Of a stretch of 64,000 bases of DNA, positions 32,480-42,026 are shown in pieces. The position numbers and the translations under genes were made by a program. The notes beneath the pieces are model-generated. The model did not search any database. It worked only from the letters and a program-made list of their open reading frames with translations, and was not told where the DNA came from. Each line of letters opens with the position of its first letter. The first letter of the stretch is position 1. The stretch is from Nonomuraea sp. NBC_00507 (GTDB taxonomy: Bacteria > Actinomycetota > Actinomycetes > Streptosporangiales > Streptosporangiaceae): positions 9,300,001 through 9,364,000 of the forward strand of contig NZ_CP107853.1 of assembly GCF_036013525.1 (NCBI RefSeq), written 5' to 3'.

Positions 32480-33397
32480 ATGCTCGGTCACCTGCTGCTC
32501 GCCGCCTCAGGGAGCGGTGTCGTACGTCGCGCCGTCTCCGGCTTCCCGCTCACCAGAAAGGTGGTCGGGCGGTTCGTCGCGGGCGAGAGCGCCGGGGAGG
32601 CCCGCGACGCCGTCGAGCGGCTGCGTGACGCCGGTCTCGCCGTCACGATCGACCACCTCGGCGAGGAGACGCGCGACGCGCGGGCCGCCGAGGCCACCGC
32701 GGACGCCTACATCAGGCTGCTGGAGGCGCTGCGGCCGCTGGAGCTCGGCGCCGCGGGCGAGGTGTCGGTGAAGCTGTCGGCCGTCGGGCAGCGGCTCGAC
32801 GAGACGATGGCGCTCGAGCACGCCCGCGAGATCTGCGCCGCCGCCGCGGCGAACGGCTCGCCCGTCACGCTCGACATGGAGGACCACACCACGGTCGACT
32901 CCACGCTCGGCATCCTGCGCAAGCTGCGCGAGGACTACCCGTCGACGGGCGTGGCGATCCAGGCGTACCTGTTCCGCAGCGAGGAGGACTGCCGCGACCT
33001 GGCGGCGGAGGGTTCCCGGGTGCGGCTGGTCAAGGGTGCCTACCGCGAGCCCGCCTCGGTCGCGCACCAGGGGAAGACCGCCGTGGACAAGGCGTACGTG
33101 CGATGCCTGCGGATCCTCATGGCGGGGAAGGGTTACCCCATGGTGGCGACGCACGACGACCGCATGATCGCGATCACGGAGCTGCTCGCCGACCGATACG
33201 GGCGGACGATCAGCGACCACGAGTTCCAGATGCTCTATGGAATCCGGACCGACCGGCAGGAGGCCCTGGCCGGGGCCGGTCACACGGTCCGCGTCTACGT
33301 CCCGTACGGCGACGACTGGTACGGCTACTTCATGCGCCGCCTCGCCGAGCGCCCGGCCAACGTCGCCTTCTTCCTTCGTGCCCTTGGGGGTAAGTAA
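32480..33397 (+). CDS. putB: Proline dehydrogenase
   Basis: 305 residues, the stand-alone actinobacterial type. The FAD-binding beta/alpha barrel shows EVSVKLSAVGQ, TLDMEDHTTVDSTL, AIQAYLFRSEEDC, RLVKGAYREP and VATHDDRMI, with a final YGDDWYGYFMRRLAERPANV that binds proline. It oxidises L-proline to pyrroline-5-carboxylate with FAD. It overlaps the next gene by one base (TAATG), so the two-step pathway to glutamate is translated together. Confidence 0.95.
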   Translation: MLGHLLLAASGSGVVRRAVSGFPLTRKVVGRFVAGESAGEARDAVERLRDAGLAVTIDHLGEETRDARAAEATADAYIRLLEALRPLELGAAGEVSVKLSAVGQRLDETMALEHAREICAAAAANGSPVTLDMEDHTTVDSTLGILRKLREDYPSTGVAIQAYLFRSEEDCRDLAAEGSRVRLVKGAYREPASVAHQGKTAVDKAYVRCLRILMAGKGYPMVATHDDRMIAITELLADRYGRTISDHEFQMLYGIRTDRQEALAGAGHTVRVYVPYGDDWYGYFMRRLAERPANVAFFLRALGGK

Positions 33398-35022
33398 TGG
33401 ATGCCATCAGCAACGTCCCCGTTCCCGCCAACGAGCGGGTCTACGGCTACGCGCCCGGCAGCGCCGAACGCGGCACGCTCGAGGACCGTGTCAAGGAGCT
33501 GGCCGGGGCGTCGATCGACCTCACCATGACCATCGGCGGCGAGCAGCGGCTCGGCGGCGGCGCGCCCATCAACGTGGTGCAGCCGCACAACCATGCCTCC
33601 GTCCTGGGCCGTACCAACGACGCTACGGTCCAGGACGTGCGGGACGCGATCTCCGCGGCGCTCCAGGCGGCGCCCGCGTGGCGGGCGCTGTCGTTCGACG
33701 AGCGGGCCGCGATCTTCCTCAAGGCGGCGGACCTGCTGGCCGGGCCGTGGCGGGCGACGCTGAACGCGGCCACGATGCTGGGCCAGTCCAAGTCGGTGCA
33801 GCAGGCGGAGATCGACGCGGCCTGCGAGCTGATCGACTTCCTGCGGTTCAACGTGGCCTACGCGCGGCAGCTCTACGCCGACCAGCCGATGTCGTCGCCG
33901 GGCGTGTGGAACAGGATGGAGTACCGGCCGCTCGAGGGGTTCGTGCTCGCGATCACGCCGTTCAATTTCACCGCCATCGCCGGAAATTTGCCGACATCTG
34001 CCGCATTGATGGGGAATGTCGTCCTCTGGAAGCCGTCGCCGACGCAGCAGTTCGCCGCGCACTTCACGATGCGGCTGCTGGAAGCGGCCGGGCTGCCGCC
34101 CGGCGTGATCAACATGGTCACCGGCAACGGCCAGGCCGTCTCCGACGTCGCGCTCACGCACCCCGCGCTGGCCGGCATCCACTTCACCGGCTCCACCGCG
34201 ACGTTCCAGCACCTGTGGAGCACGGTCGGCGCGAACATCGCCTCCTACCACGGCTACCCGCGGCTGGTCGGCGAGACCGGCGGCAAGGACTTCGTGGTGG
34301 CCCACCCGTCCGCCGACCCGGCCGTGCTCGCGACGGCGCTGGTCAGGGGCGCGTTCGAGTACCAGGGGCAGAAGTGCTCGGCGGCCTCGCGGGCGTACGT
34401 GCCGCGCTCGGTCTGGAGCCGGATGCGCGACGACTTCGTCGCCGCCACCGAGTCGCTGACCGTGGGTGACGTCTCCGGGGACCTGTCGACGTTCATGGGC
34501 GGGGTCATCGACGGCCGGGCCTTCGCCAAGCACAAGGCGGCCATCGACCGGGCGCGGGCGGCCTCGAACATCGACGTGCTCACCGGCTCGTACGACGACA
34601 GCGTCGGATATTTCGTGAAGCCGACCATCCTGGAGTGCGCCGACCCCGCCGACGAGATCTTCGTCAAGGAGTACTTCGGCCCGATCCTCGGCGTGCACGT
34701 CTACGAGGACCGCGACTTCGACCAGGTGCTCGACCAGATGGAGGGCATCGCCCCGTACGCGCTGACCGGGTCGATCATCGCGCAGGACCGCTACGCCATC
34801 GCCGCGGCCTCGGACCGGCTGCGCTTCGCGGCCGGCAACTTCTACGTCAACGACAAGCCGACCGGGGCGGTCGTGGGGCAGCAGCCGTTCGGCGGCGCCC
34901 GCGCCTCCGGCACCAACGACAAGGCGGGCTCGATCTTCAACCTGATCCGGTGGGTGAACGCCCGCACGATCAAGGAGACCTTCGTCCCGCCCACCGACCA
35001 TCGTTACCCGCACATGGGCTGA
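33397..35022 (+). CDS. pruA: 1-pyrroline-5-carboxylate dehydrogenase
   Basis: 541 residues of the P5C dehydrogenase type of ALDH. It has AITPFNFTAIAGNLPTSAAL, the catalytic Glu in VGETGGKDFV and Cys in YQGQKCSAASRAYVP, and ends FGGARASGTNDKAGS. It converts glutamate semialdehyde to glutamate with NAD. The start is the ATG in TAATG, sharing one base with the proline dehydrogenase stop. Confidence 0.96.
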   Translation: MDAISNVPVPANERVYGYAPGSAERGTLEDRVKELAGASIDLTMTIGGEQRLGGGAPINVVQPHNHASVLGRTNDATVQDVRDAISAALQAAPAWRALSFDERAAIFLKAADLLAGPWRATLNAATMLGQSKSVQQAEIDAACELIDFLRFNVAYARQLYADQPMSSPGVWNRMEYRPLEGFVLAITPFNFTAIAGNLPTSAALMGNVVLWKPSPTQQFAAHFTMRLLEAAGLPPGVINMVTGNGQAVSDVALTHPALAGIHFTGSTATFQHLWSTVGANIASYHGYPRLVGETGGKDFVVAHPSADPAVLATALVRGAFEYQGQKCSAASRAYVPRSVWSRMRDDFVAATESLTVGDVSGDLSTFMGGVIDGRAFAKHKAAIDRARAASNIDVLTGSYDDSVGYFVKPTILECADPADEIFVKEYFGPILGVHVYEDRDFDQVLDQMEGIAPYALTGSIIAQDRYAIAAASDRLRFAAGNFYVNDKPTGAVVGQQPFGGARASGTNDKAGSIFNLIRWVNARTIKETFVPPTDHRYPHMG

Positions 35023-35040
35023 TTTCCCGGCCCCGCAACT

Positions 35041-35077
35041 CCGAGAGCCTCCGGGTCCTGCCCCCGGGGGCTCTCGG
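35041..35077. terminator. Hairpin terminator after the proline operon
   Basis: CCGAGAGCCTCCGGG and CCCGGGGGCTCTCGG form a 15-bp stem with one G-U pair and a 7-base loop. It begins 18 bases after the pruA stop and also faces the convergent secreted-protein gene. Confidence 0.8.
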
Positions 35078-35113
35078 CATCCTGGTCTCGGGGCGGCGCC
35101 ATGGCGGCAGGCG

Positions 35114-35542
35114 TCAGTCGATCCGCTGGCAGATGCTCACCGGCAGCCGAGCAGACCACCTGTTGGTGGCCTCGTCGTAGGCGCGCGCGTACCCGTTCTT
35201 GCTTCCGGCACAGGGAGCGGCGATCGTCGTGTCGACATAGATGGCTCCGCCGGGCGTGATGGAGTGCGGCCGGGCGATCTGCCACTTGGAGAACGCCGCC
35301 CGGCCGGAGTTGTACTTGACGGTCAGGAAGACGCGGCCTCCCATGGTGAAATTGCCGCCAGCGACCTTGAGGTGGCCGTTGAAGGTGTAGTTGAACAAGA
35401 AGGGCCGATCCTGCCTGACCTCATCGAAGGTGCCGGCGGACATGGTCGACGCGTTCGCGGCGGCGCTGAGGGCCGGGACGCCCAGGGCGACGATGCCCGC
35501 GGCGGCGGTGACTCCCAGCAGGGTGCGGATGGTGCGGCTCAT
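35114..35542 (-). CDS. Small secreted protein
   Basis: 142 residues from ATG 35542, with GGGGAG upstream. A Sec signal peptide of about 32 residues ends after NAS. The mature part has alternating beta-like segments (FNYTFNGHLKVAGGNFTMGG, broken only by Gly) and two cysteines, CAGSKNG and ICQRID, likely disulfide-linked. No enzyme motif is seen. Function unknown. Confidence 0.75.
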   Translation of the reverse strand: MSRTIRTLLGVTAAAGIVALGVPALSAAANASTMSAGTFDEVRQDRPFLFNYTFNGHLKVAGGNFTMGGRVFLTVKYNSGRAAFSKWQIARPHSITPGGAIYVDTTIAAPCAGSKNGYARAYDEATNRWSARLPVSICQRID

Positions 35543-35741
35543 CGGGATCTCCCCTGTGATGGTGTGAACCGTGCCGAGCCTGTCGGGGGCTCGCATCACC
35601 ATTGACAGGTACGCCGCCTGCAACGTGCTTTCAGTAGCCCGACGGCCGCATGCAGACCGCTGTAGGTTGGGTCACTGCTGGGGCAGGCCGTAAGATCGCG
35701 GCATCGCCGTTGATCGCACGGGACGTGTATCGTCGGGAACC

Positions 35742-37754
35742 ATGTTCCGCCCTCTGCACGCCGGAGAGCCGACCCGGCTGGGTGACTACCGCATCGTGGC
35801 GGGCCTCGGTGAAGGCGGGCAGGGCGTGGTCTACCTGGCCGAGGACGCCTCGGGCGAGCGGGTGGCGGTCAAGGTGCTGCACGCCAGGCTGGCCGGGAGC
35901 AGCGAGGCGCGCGAGCGCTTCTTACGCGAGGTGGACGCGGCCATGCGGGTGGCGGCGTTCTGCACGGCCCGCGTGCTGGACGTGGCGGTCGACGGCGACC
36001 GGCCTTACATCGTGTCGGAGTTCATCGACGGCTTGTCGCTGGAGAGTTCCGTCCGCGAGCACGGGCCCAGGTCCGGCGGCGCGCTCGACCGCATCGCGGT
36101 CAGCACGGCGACCGCGCTGGCGGCGATCCACCGGGCCGGGATCGTCCATCGTGACTTCAAGCCGTCCAACGTCCTGCTGGGCTCCGACGGCCCCCGGGTG
36201 ATCGACTTCGGCATCGCGCGCGCGATCGACCTCACGGCCACCGGCGGCTCGGTGGGCACCCCGGCGTACATGGCTCCCGAGCTGATCCACGGTGAGCCGG
36301 CGCAGCCCGCGTCCGACGTGTTCAGCTGGGCGGTGACCGTGGCCTTCGCCGCGACCGGCCGCGCGCCCTTCGGCCAGGACACGCTGCCCGCGGTGATGTA
36401 CCGCATCCTCAACGCCCAGCCGGATCTGGACGGCGTTCCCGAGCCGCTGCGCGCCCTTCTCGCCCGCTGCCTGGCCAAGGCGCCGCAGGAACGTCCCACG
36501 GCGGCCGAGGTCCTGCACCTCCTCCTCGGCCACGGCCAGACCTCGACCAAGCCCGTCGCACCACCCACTCCGGGAACGCCGCCCACGGGTGGCGTTCCGC
36601 CCGCCGACCCCACCACAGACGCGCGCCGCCGCAAGCGGTCCAGGCTCCTGGTGGCGGGCTCCGCCGCCACCGCGGCGGTGCTGGTGAGCGTGATCGTGGT
36701 GGCCCTGGAAGGGGGAGGGAGCGACTCCACGGCGACACCCACGCGCTCGGCGAACTCGGGCATACCGTCGGCGACGGCCGGCGTCGCCGCCCGGCCGTAC
36801 GGCAGGCGGATCGCGAAGGCCGTCCTCGGCGGCGAGGTGAACACCCTGGCGGTGAGCACCTACGGCGGACAGCGCGCGGTGCTGGCCGGGAGCACCAAGG
36901 GCGTGGCCAAGGCGTGGACGTTCGATGCGCGCCCCAGCGAGCTGACCGAGCTGAAGAACTCCGGGAGCGAGGAGACGGACGCCGCCATCGACGTGGGCGA
37001 GGTGGACGGGCAGGCGGCCATGTTCCAGCGGCTGCAGAACGGTGGGGTCATCGTCTCCGGCGGGGACAGCCTCGAGCCGCTCGGCCCCGCCTACAAAGGC
37101 CACCAGAAGATCGTCTACACGATCGCCGCCGCGCAGGTGGCGGGCAAGACGGTCCTGGTCAGCGGTGACGAGGCCGGAAAGCTCCGCGTGTGGGACCCGA
37201 AGACGGGCAAGGACTCCGGGCCCCAGCCCAAGACGGCGGGCGGCGAGCCGATGTTCGGTGTCGCGACCGGCACGATGGACGGGCACCCGTTCGCGGTGAC
37301 CGCGTCGGCCGATGACACCGCGCAGGTGTGGAACCTGGAGACCGGCGCCCTGGCCGCCACCTTCCGCGGCCACATCGGTGACGTCTTCACCGTGGCGACC
37401 GCGGTGATGGACGGCCAGTCTCTGGGGGTCAGCGGCGGTTCCGACCACAAGGTCCGCGTTTGGGACCTGCGCAGCGGCCAGGAGATCACCTCGTTCTCCG
37501 GTCACACCGCCCAGGTCGCCTGCCTGGCGGTGGGCCGGGTCAAGGGTCGCGCGGTGGTCGCCTCCGGCGGGTTCGATGGAACCATCCGTGTCTGGGACCT
37601 GCGCACCGGCAAGCCGATCGGCGACCCGTTGAAATCTCCCGGCGGGCGCGTCTACTCGGTGGTGATCGCCGAGGACGACGGGGAGTCCTGGCTGGCCGCG
37701 GGCGACTTCAAGGGAAACGTCACAGGATGGAGTCTCGGCCCGGCCTCCCCTTAG
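35742..37754 (+). CDS. Receptor-like serine/threonine kinase with WD40 repeats
   Basis: 670 residues. The kinase domain (13-270) has GLGEGGQGVVY, VAVKVLH, HRDFKPSN, DFGIAR and GTPAYMAPE. A Pro-rich linker leads to a membrane helix at about 303-325 (VAGSAATAAVLVSVIVVAL). Outside lies a beta-propeller-like series of about seven WD-type repeats, with VRVWDLRSGQEI and VWDLRTGKPIG units. The repeats would be the sensor face. Proteins of this layout are frequent in actinomycetes; the signal is unknown. Confidence 0.92.
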   Translation: MFRPLHAGEPTRLGDYRIVAGLGEGGQGVVYLAEDASGERVAVKVLHARLAGSSEARERFLREVDAAMRVAAFCTARVLDVAVDGDRPYIVSEFIDGLSLESSVREHGPRSGGALDRIAVSTATALAAIHRAGIVHRDFKPSNVLLGSDGPRVIDFGIARAIDLTATGGSVGTPAYMAPELIHGEPAQPASDVFSWAVTVAFAATGRAPFGQDTLPAVMYRILNAQPDLDGVPEPLRALLARCLAKAPQERPTAAEVLHLLLGHGQTSTKPVAPPTPGTPPTGGVPPADPTTDARRRKRSRLLVAGSAATAAVLVSVIVVALEGGGSDSTATPTRSANSGIPSATAGVAARPYGRRIAKAVLGGEVNTLAVSTYGGQRAVLAGSTKGVAKAWTFDARPSELTELKNSGSEETDAAIDVGEVDGQAAMFQRLQNGGVIVSGGDSLEPLGPAYKGHQKIVYTIAAAQVAGKTVLVSGDEAGKLRVWDPKTGKDSGPQPKTAGGEPMFGVATGTMDGHPFAVTASADDTAQVWNLETGALAATFRGHIGDVFTVATAVMDGQSLGVSGGSDHKVRVWDLRSGQEITSFSGHTAQVACLAVGRVKGRAVVASGGFDGTIRVWDLRTGKPIGDPLKSPGGRVYSVVIAEDDGESWLAAGDFKGNVTGWSLGPASP

Positions 37755-38048
37755 AGCGATGAGGTCTCCGGCGCCTCGCGTTGGCGGCGGTCCGACACCG
37801 TCCGGCGGGATGCCTTTGGGGGCGGCGCTCGGGGGCGGCGTGGCCGAGTTCGCGGGCCTTGCGGCCGTCCTCGCGGGCGCGACAGGAGTGTGTCTGGCGG
37901 CAGTCGGACTGGTGTGGCGCGCGTTGTCGGAACGAATTTCCAGGCCGCTGACCAGCGCACCTACACTTTCCGACATATCCGGATCACGTTAGTCACCCTA
38001 GACACTGTGCTGAAGTGACATGATTATCCCCGAGCTTGAGGGGATGGT

Positions 38049-38855
38049 ATGCGGAAGATCGGCGGACGGTACCTCCTGAATGAGGAGGCCGGTCGTGGAG
38101 GTATGGGAGTCGTCTGGCGTGCGTTCGATCAGCTCCTCCACCGTACGGTGGCGCTTAAGGAGCTGACCTTGGCCGGTGAGGTCGAGATGGTGCGCCGCCG
38201 GGTGCTGCGTGAGGCCAGGATGGCTGCTGGGCTGACGCACCCCAACATCGTCACGGTGCACGACCTGATCGAAGAGGGCGGCAAGCTCTGGATCGTGATG
38301 GAGTATCTCGACGGACTCTCCTTGCACCAGCTGCTCTCCCAAGTGGGCACGCTGCCGGCGCAGTCGGTCGCCGCGATCGGGCAGCACCTGCTCGCCGCGC
38401 TGCGGACCGCCCACCAGGCCGGGGTGCTGCATCGTGACGTGAAGCCCGCCAACGTCATGCTGACCGGCGACCGGGTGGTGCTGACCGACTTCGGCATCGC
38501 CACGGCCGAGGGCGACATCCGCATGACGACGTCGCGGCGGCTGCGCGGCACGCCTGCCTTCATGGCCCCCGAGCGGCTCCACGGCGGGCCGGCCAGCAAG
38601 GAGGCCGACATGTGGTCCTTCGGCGCAACCCTCTACAGCGCCGTCGAAGGCCAGCCCCCTTACCCGGGCCAGGACGCGGCCACCGTGCTCGGCATGGCCA
38701 GGAGCGGCCCCTATCCGCCGCCCCGGCGGGCCGGGGTGATGCGGCCGCTGATCGAAGGGCTGCTGCACAACGACCCGGTGCGCCGCTTCACGCCGGACCA
38801 GACGGCGGGTTTGTTGGCCGGCATGCGCGCCAGCTCGTTCCAAGCCGCCATCTAA
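38049..38855 (+). CDS. Serine/threonine protein kinase, soluble
   Basis: 268 residues, little more than a kinase domain. GRGGMGVVWRA, VALKEL, HRDVKPAN, DFGIAT and GTPAFMAPE are all present. There is no transmembrane segment and no sensor domain. It follows the membrane kinase by 294 bp, a gap whose only open frame is not convincing. Partner unknown. Confidence 0.93.
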   Translation: MRKIGGRYLLNEEAGRGGMGVVWRAFDQLLHRTVALKELTLAGEVEMVRRRVLREARMAAGLTHPNIVTVHDLIEEGGKLWIVMEYLDGLSLHQLLSQVGTLPAQSVAAIGQHLLAALRTAHQAGVLHRDVKPANVMLTGDRVVLTDFGIATAEGDIRMTTSRRLRGTPAFMAPERLHGGPASKEADMWSFGATLYSAVEGQPPYPGQDAATVLGMARSGPYPPPRRAGVMRPLIEGLLHNDPVRRFTPDQTAGLLAGMRASSFQAAI

Positions 38856-38945
38856 CGCACTGCCTGGGACAGCGAAACGGCTGTTCTTGGTGAAAGCGGA
38901 TCGCTGGGTGCGCAGGGCTGTCAACGCCGACAGCGGACGGCTAGC

Positions 38946-40121
38946 GTGGAGGAGGTGGATGTCGTCTACACCCCTTATGATCCGTCGATCAACGACGATC
39001 CGTACCCCGTCTACGCGCAGCTGCGCCGGGAAGCGCCGATCTACCACAATCCGGACCTCGACTTCTGGGCGTTGTCCCGGCACTCCGACGTCTCGGCCGC
39101 GCTGACCGACAGCACTCGCTACTCCAGCGACCACGGCCCCATGCTCGATCGCGGCGCGTGGGGACCGCACGCGCGGACGTTCTTGTCGTTCGTGGCCATG
39201 GACCCGCCCGAGCACACCCGGATGCGGTCGATCGTGTCACGCGCTTTCACACCGCGCCGGGTCGCCGCCCTCGAACCCATGATCAGGGAGATAGCCCGGG
39301 GCTACATCGCACTGGGCCTCGAGAAGGGCACGTTCGACTTCGCCCGCGATCTGTCGGCCAAGCTGCCGCTGGACGTGATCTCCGAGCTGATGGGCGTGCC
39401 GCCGTCCGACCGGGCCGAGGTACGCCGCAAGTCCGACACCCTGGTCAGGTACGACCCGCAGGGCGAGATGTCCGACGCCGGGCTCAAGAGCATCCTGTCG
39501 CTCGGCGACTACTACGCCTCGATCATCGCCGATCGCAAGATCACACCGCGCGACGATCTCGTCTCCGCTCTCGTGGCCGACGGCGGCCTGACCGACGAGG
39601 AGATCGAGGCGTTCATCTTCCTGCTGATCGGGGCCGGCTCGGAGACCACGACGCACCTGCTCAGCGCCGCCTGGTACTGGGCGTGGCGCCATCCGGACCA
39701 GCGCGCCGCCGCCTTCAGCGGGGCGATCACGCCGTGGGTGGAGGAGTCATTGCGGTACGACACCCCGGCGCACGGCCTGGCCCGCCGCCTCACCGAGCCC
39801 ACCGAACTGCACGGCACACTCGTCCCCAAGGACGCCAAGATCTGGATCCTCATCGGCGCCGCCAACCGGGACGGGTCGGTCTTCCCCGATCCCGACGCCT
39901 ACGACCTGACCCGCGACACCTCCCGCGCGATCAGCTTCGGCGTCGGCCGCCACTACTGCCTCGGCGGCCCGCTGGCCCGGCTGGAGGCGCGGGTGACGCT
40001 GGAGGAGCTGACGAAGGCGGTCTCGCCCGGCTACGAGATTCACGAGGAGGGCATCAGACGCACCGCGCACGGCAACGTACGGGGCATGGTCCGTCTCCCG
40101 ACCACCGTCAGACCAACCTGA
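38946..40121 (+). CDS. Cytochrome P450
   Basis: 391 residues. Seen are the I-helix AGSETTTH, the K-helix EESLRYD with the E-x-x-R motif, and the heme loop SFGVGRHYCLGGPLARLE with the axial cysteine. It is a class I, soluble CYP of bacterial size. The start is a GTG at 38946, with a GGAGGAGG run around it that blurs the true start; 38955 is possible. No ferredoxin or reductase gene is adjacent. Followed after 21 bases by plsC, so the substrate may be a lipid or acyl compound; unproven. Confidence 0.93.
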   Translation: MEEVDVVYTPYDPSINDDPYPVYAQLRREAPIYHNPDLDFWALSRHSDVSAALTDSTRYSSDHGPMLDRGAWGPHARTFLSFVAMDPPEHTRMRSIVSRAFTPRRVAALEPMIREIARGYIALGLEKGTFDFARDLSAKLPLDVISELMGVPPSDRAEVRRKSDTLVRYDPQGEMSDAGLKSILSLGDYYASIIADRKITPRDDLVSALVADGGLTDEEIEAFIFLLIGAGSETTTHLLSAAWYWAWRHPDQRAAAFSGAITPWVEESLRYDTPAHGLARRLTEPTELHGTLVPKDAKIWILIGAANRDGSVFPDPDAYDLTRDTSRAISFGVGRHYCLGGPLARLEARVTLEELTKAVSPGYEIHEEGIRRTAHGNVRGMVRLPTTVRPT

Positions 40122-40142
40122 AGAGACTGCTACCTTCTGGTC

Positions 40143-40889
40143 ATGGCTGAGATCGTGTACCCGCCGGTTATCGCCGCCGCGCGGACCCTCTTTCGCGCGC
40201 TCGACATCCGCTTCCATATGGAGGGGACCGAGCACGTGCCACAGTCCGGGGGCGCCGTGCTGGTGAGCAATCACATCAGCTACCTCGACTTCATCTTCGC
40301 CGGGTTCGCCGCGTTGCCGTCGAAGCGGCTGGTGCGGTTCATGGCCAAGCAGGACGTGTTCGAGCATCGGATCTCGGGGCCGTTGATGCGCGGCATGCAT
40401 CACATCCCGGTCGATCGGGGGGCCGGCGCGGGGTCGTACGCGACGGCGCTGCGGATGTTGAAGGCCGGCGAGGTGGTGGGCGTGTTCGCCGAGGCCACGA
40501 TCAGCCGGTCGTTCACCGTCAAGGAGATCAAGAACGGCGCGATCCGGATGGCGCAGGCCACCAACACGCCGATCATCCCGGTGGCATTGTGGGGCAGCCA
40601 GCGGCTCTGGACCAAGGGGCGACCGCGCAAGCTGCTGCAGCGGCACGTGCCTCTCACCATCCTGGTAGGCGAGCCGATGCACCCGAAGCGGGGCGAGGAC
40701 ATCAACCAGCACACCGCCGACCTGCATGCCCGCATGTCCGAGCTGGTGGACCGCGCCCAGCGCACCTATCCGGAGATTACTCCGGGAGCGTGGTGGCAGC
40801 CCGCCCACCTGGGCGGCACGGCCCCGACCCCGGAGGAGGCGGCGGCCATGGACGCGGCGGAGGCCGAGGCAAGAGCGAAGAAGGCATAA
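40143..40889 (+). CDS. plsC: 1-acyl-glycerol-3-phosphate acyltransferase (PlsC family)
   Basis: 248 residues. The acyltransferase motif I SNHISYLDF has the His and Asp of HX4D, motif III appears as VFAEATISRS in place of FPEGTRS, and IPVALWG is motif IV. It should transfer an acyl group to lysophosphatidate or a related acceptor at the membrane. It follows the P450 gene by 21 bases. The Ala in motif III deviates from the usual Gly. Confidence 0.88.
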   Translation: MAEIVYPPVIAAARTLFRALDIRFHMEGTEHVPQSGGAVLVSNHISYLDFIFAGFAALPSKRLVRFMAKQDVFEHRISGPLMRGMHHIPVDRGAGAGSYATALRMLKAGEVVGVFAEATISRSFTVKEIKNGAIRMAQATNTPIIPVALWGSQRLWTKGRPRKLLQRHVPLTILVGEPMHPKRGEDINQHTADLHARMSELVDRAQRTYPEITPGAWWQPAHLGGTAPTPEEAAAMDAAEAEARAKKA

Positions 40890-40990
40890 CGCCCGTCGGG
40901 GTGGTGCGCAGGGACAGTCCCGGCATGGTGGTGACGGCCAGCTCGGTGGCGATGAGGATGTCGTCGCTGCGGGCGACCGTGGGAGGGGCC

Positions 40991-41218
40991 ATGACGATTC
41001 AGCGGATGGACAACGTCGGCATCGTCGTCGACGACCTTGAGGCTGCTATCGCGTTCTTCGTGGAACTCGGCATGGAGCTGGAGGGCAAGGCGCTGGTCGA
41101 GGGGCCTTGGGCGGCGCTTCTCGTCGGCGAGGTGGTGCAGTACATGGACATCTACCGGTTGTGCTACATCCGCGGCCCCGAGGGCATCGTCGTCGCACTG
41201 GCCGAGGAGCTCGGCTGA
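40991..41218 (+). pseudogene. VOC-family (glyoxalase-fold) protein with internal deletion
   Basis: The N-terminal MTIQRMDNVGIVVDDLEAAI to EGPW and the C-terminal GEVVQY to LCYIRGPEGIVVALAEELG segments are each typical of VOC dioxygenase/glyoxalase proteins of about 145 residues, but only 75 residues are present. The 70-residue middle, with half the metal ligands and the second beta-alpha-beta-beta-beta unit, is missing without a frameshift. An RBS GGAGG precedes the ATG. Probably dead. Confidence 0.75.
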
Positions 41219-41284
41219 CGGCCTATCGCGGCCGACCTCGCGACCAGATCCGCTTGTGTGGACCAAGAGACCACGACGAGAGGG

Positions 41285-41686
41285 ATGACCGTGCAACCGT
41301 ACGAGATCATCGCCTGGAACGGCTCGCAGATCGTCATGTGCACGTCGAAGAACGCTCCGAAGCTTCGGGCCTTGAGCGAGAACCCGATGGTCGCCCTGAC
41401 GATCGACACCGAGGTGCACCCGCCCAAGATCTTGCTCATCCGCGGCCGGGCCGAGCTGGACTTCGTCGAGGGCATCCCGGACGAATATCTCAAGGCGACC
41501 AGCACCTATGAGATGACGCCCGAGCAACGGGTCGTGTGGGAGGCGGAGGTGCGTTCGCTCTACCACGACGGCATGGTCCGGATCGTCGTGACCCCGACCT
41601 GGGCGAAGCTGATCGACTTCGAGACGACTCTGCCGAGCGCGGTCGAGGAGCTGGTCCGGCAGCGGGAGGAACGTCAGCGCGGCTGA
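41285..41686 (+). CDS. PPOX-fold (pyridoxamine-phosphate oxidase-like) protein, probably N-terminally truncated
   Basis: 133 residues. AWNGSQIVMCTSKNAPK, LSENPMVALTIDT and PTWAKLIDFETTLPSAVEEL are typical of flavin- or F420-binding split-barrel proteins of the PPOX family. The first two beta-strands, which normally precede the WNG motif by 35-40 residues, are missing. The ATG at 41285 is an assumption; a GTG at 41258 exists. It sits between two other gene fragments, so it too may be inactive. Confidence 0.65.
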   Translation: MTVQPYEIIAWNGSQIVMCTSKNAPKLRALSENPMVALTIDTEVHPPKILLIRGRAELDFVEGIPDEYLKATSTYEMTPEQRVVWEAEVRSLYHDGMVRIVVTPTWAKLIDFETTLPSAVEELVRQREERQRG

Positions 41687-41916
41687 GCGACACCCGCCTG
41701 ATCGCCGAGGGCGTCGACGTGCTCCAGGCAGCCCTCGCCCGCGACCGGCTGGGCGAGTTCCAGACCCAGGCCGCCGTCGCCGCACTGCACGCCGACGCCA
41801 GGACGGCCGCGGAGACCGACTGGGTGCAGATCGTCGAGTGGTACGACGAACTGGTGCGCCTCACCGACAACCCGGTGGGCGAGCGCAGCCGTGCAGTTGA
41901 GCGCCAATGCGATTGA
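41683..41916 (+). pseudogene. ECF sigma factor (DUF6596 region) fragment
   Basis: RLIAEGVDVLQAALARD, QTQAAVAALHADA and TDWVQIVEWYDELVRLTDNPV match the C-terminal DUF6596 region of ECF sigma factors of the SigJ/YlaC-like kind. There is no start signal, no region 2 or 4, and the frame ends right after NPV with an unrelated tail. It overlaps the end of the PPOX gene in another frame. Confidence 0.7.
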
Positions 41917-42026
41917 CATTTCCGCCTCTTTCAGCGAGCAGATGGGTACGCCTACACCACGTGGAAGGAGGGAGGGGCTTGCTCGTCGGGCTCAAGCCCC
42001 CGACGTCCAGACCCCTCGAAGAAGGA

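Noticed and set aside
35922..37976. A 684-codon open frame on the minus strand opposite the WD40 kinase.
   Set aside because: It is the antisense of a clear kinase gene, has only low-complexity Arg/Gly/Pro-rich translation, no start signal and no domain.
37759..37992. A 77-residue plus-strand frame between the two kinases with one hydrophobic stretch.
   Set aside because: No ribosome site, weak codon pattern and no relatives known to me; left as unassigned sequence.
38946..40121. The P450 as the missing CreJ partner of the phosphorylation operon.
   Set aside because: It lies 28 kb away, on the other strand, next to plsC and with no redox partners; a link cannot be supported.
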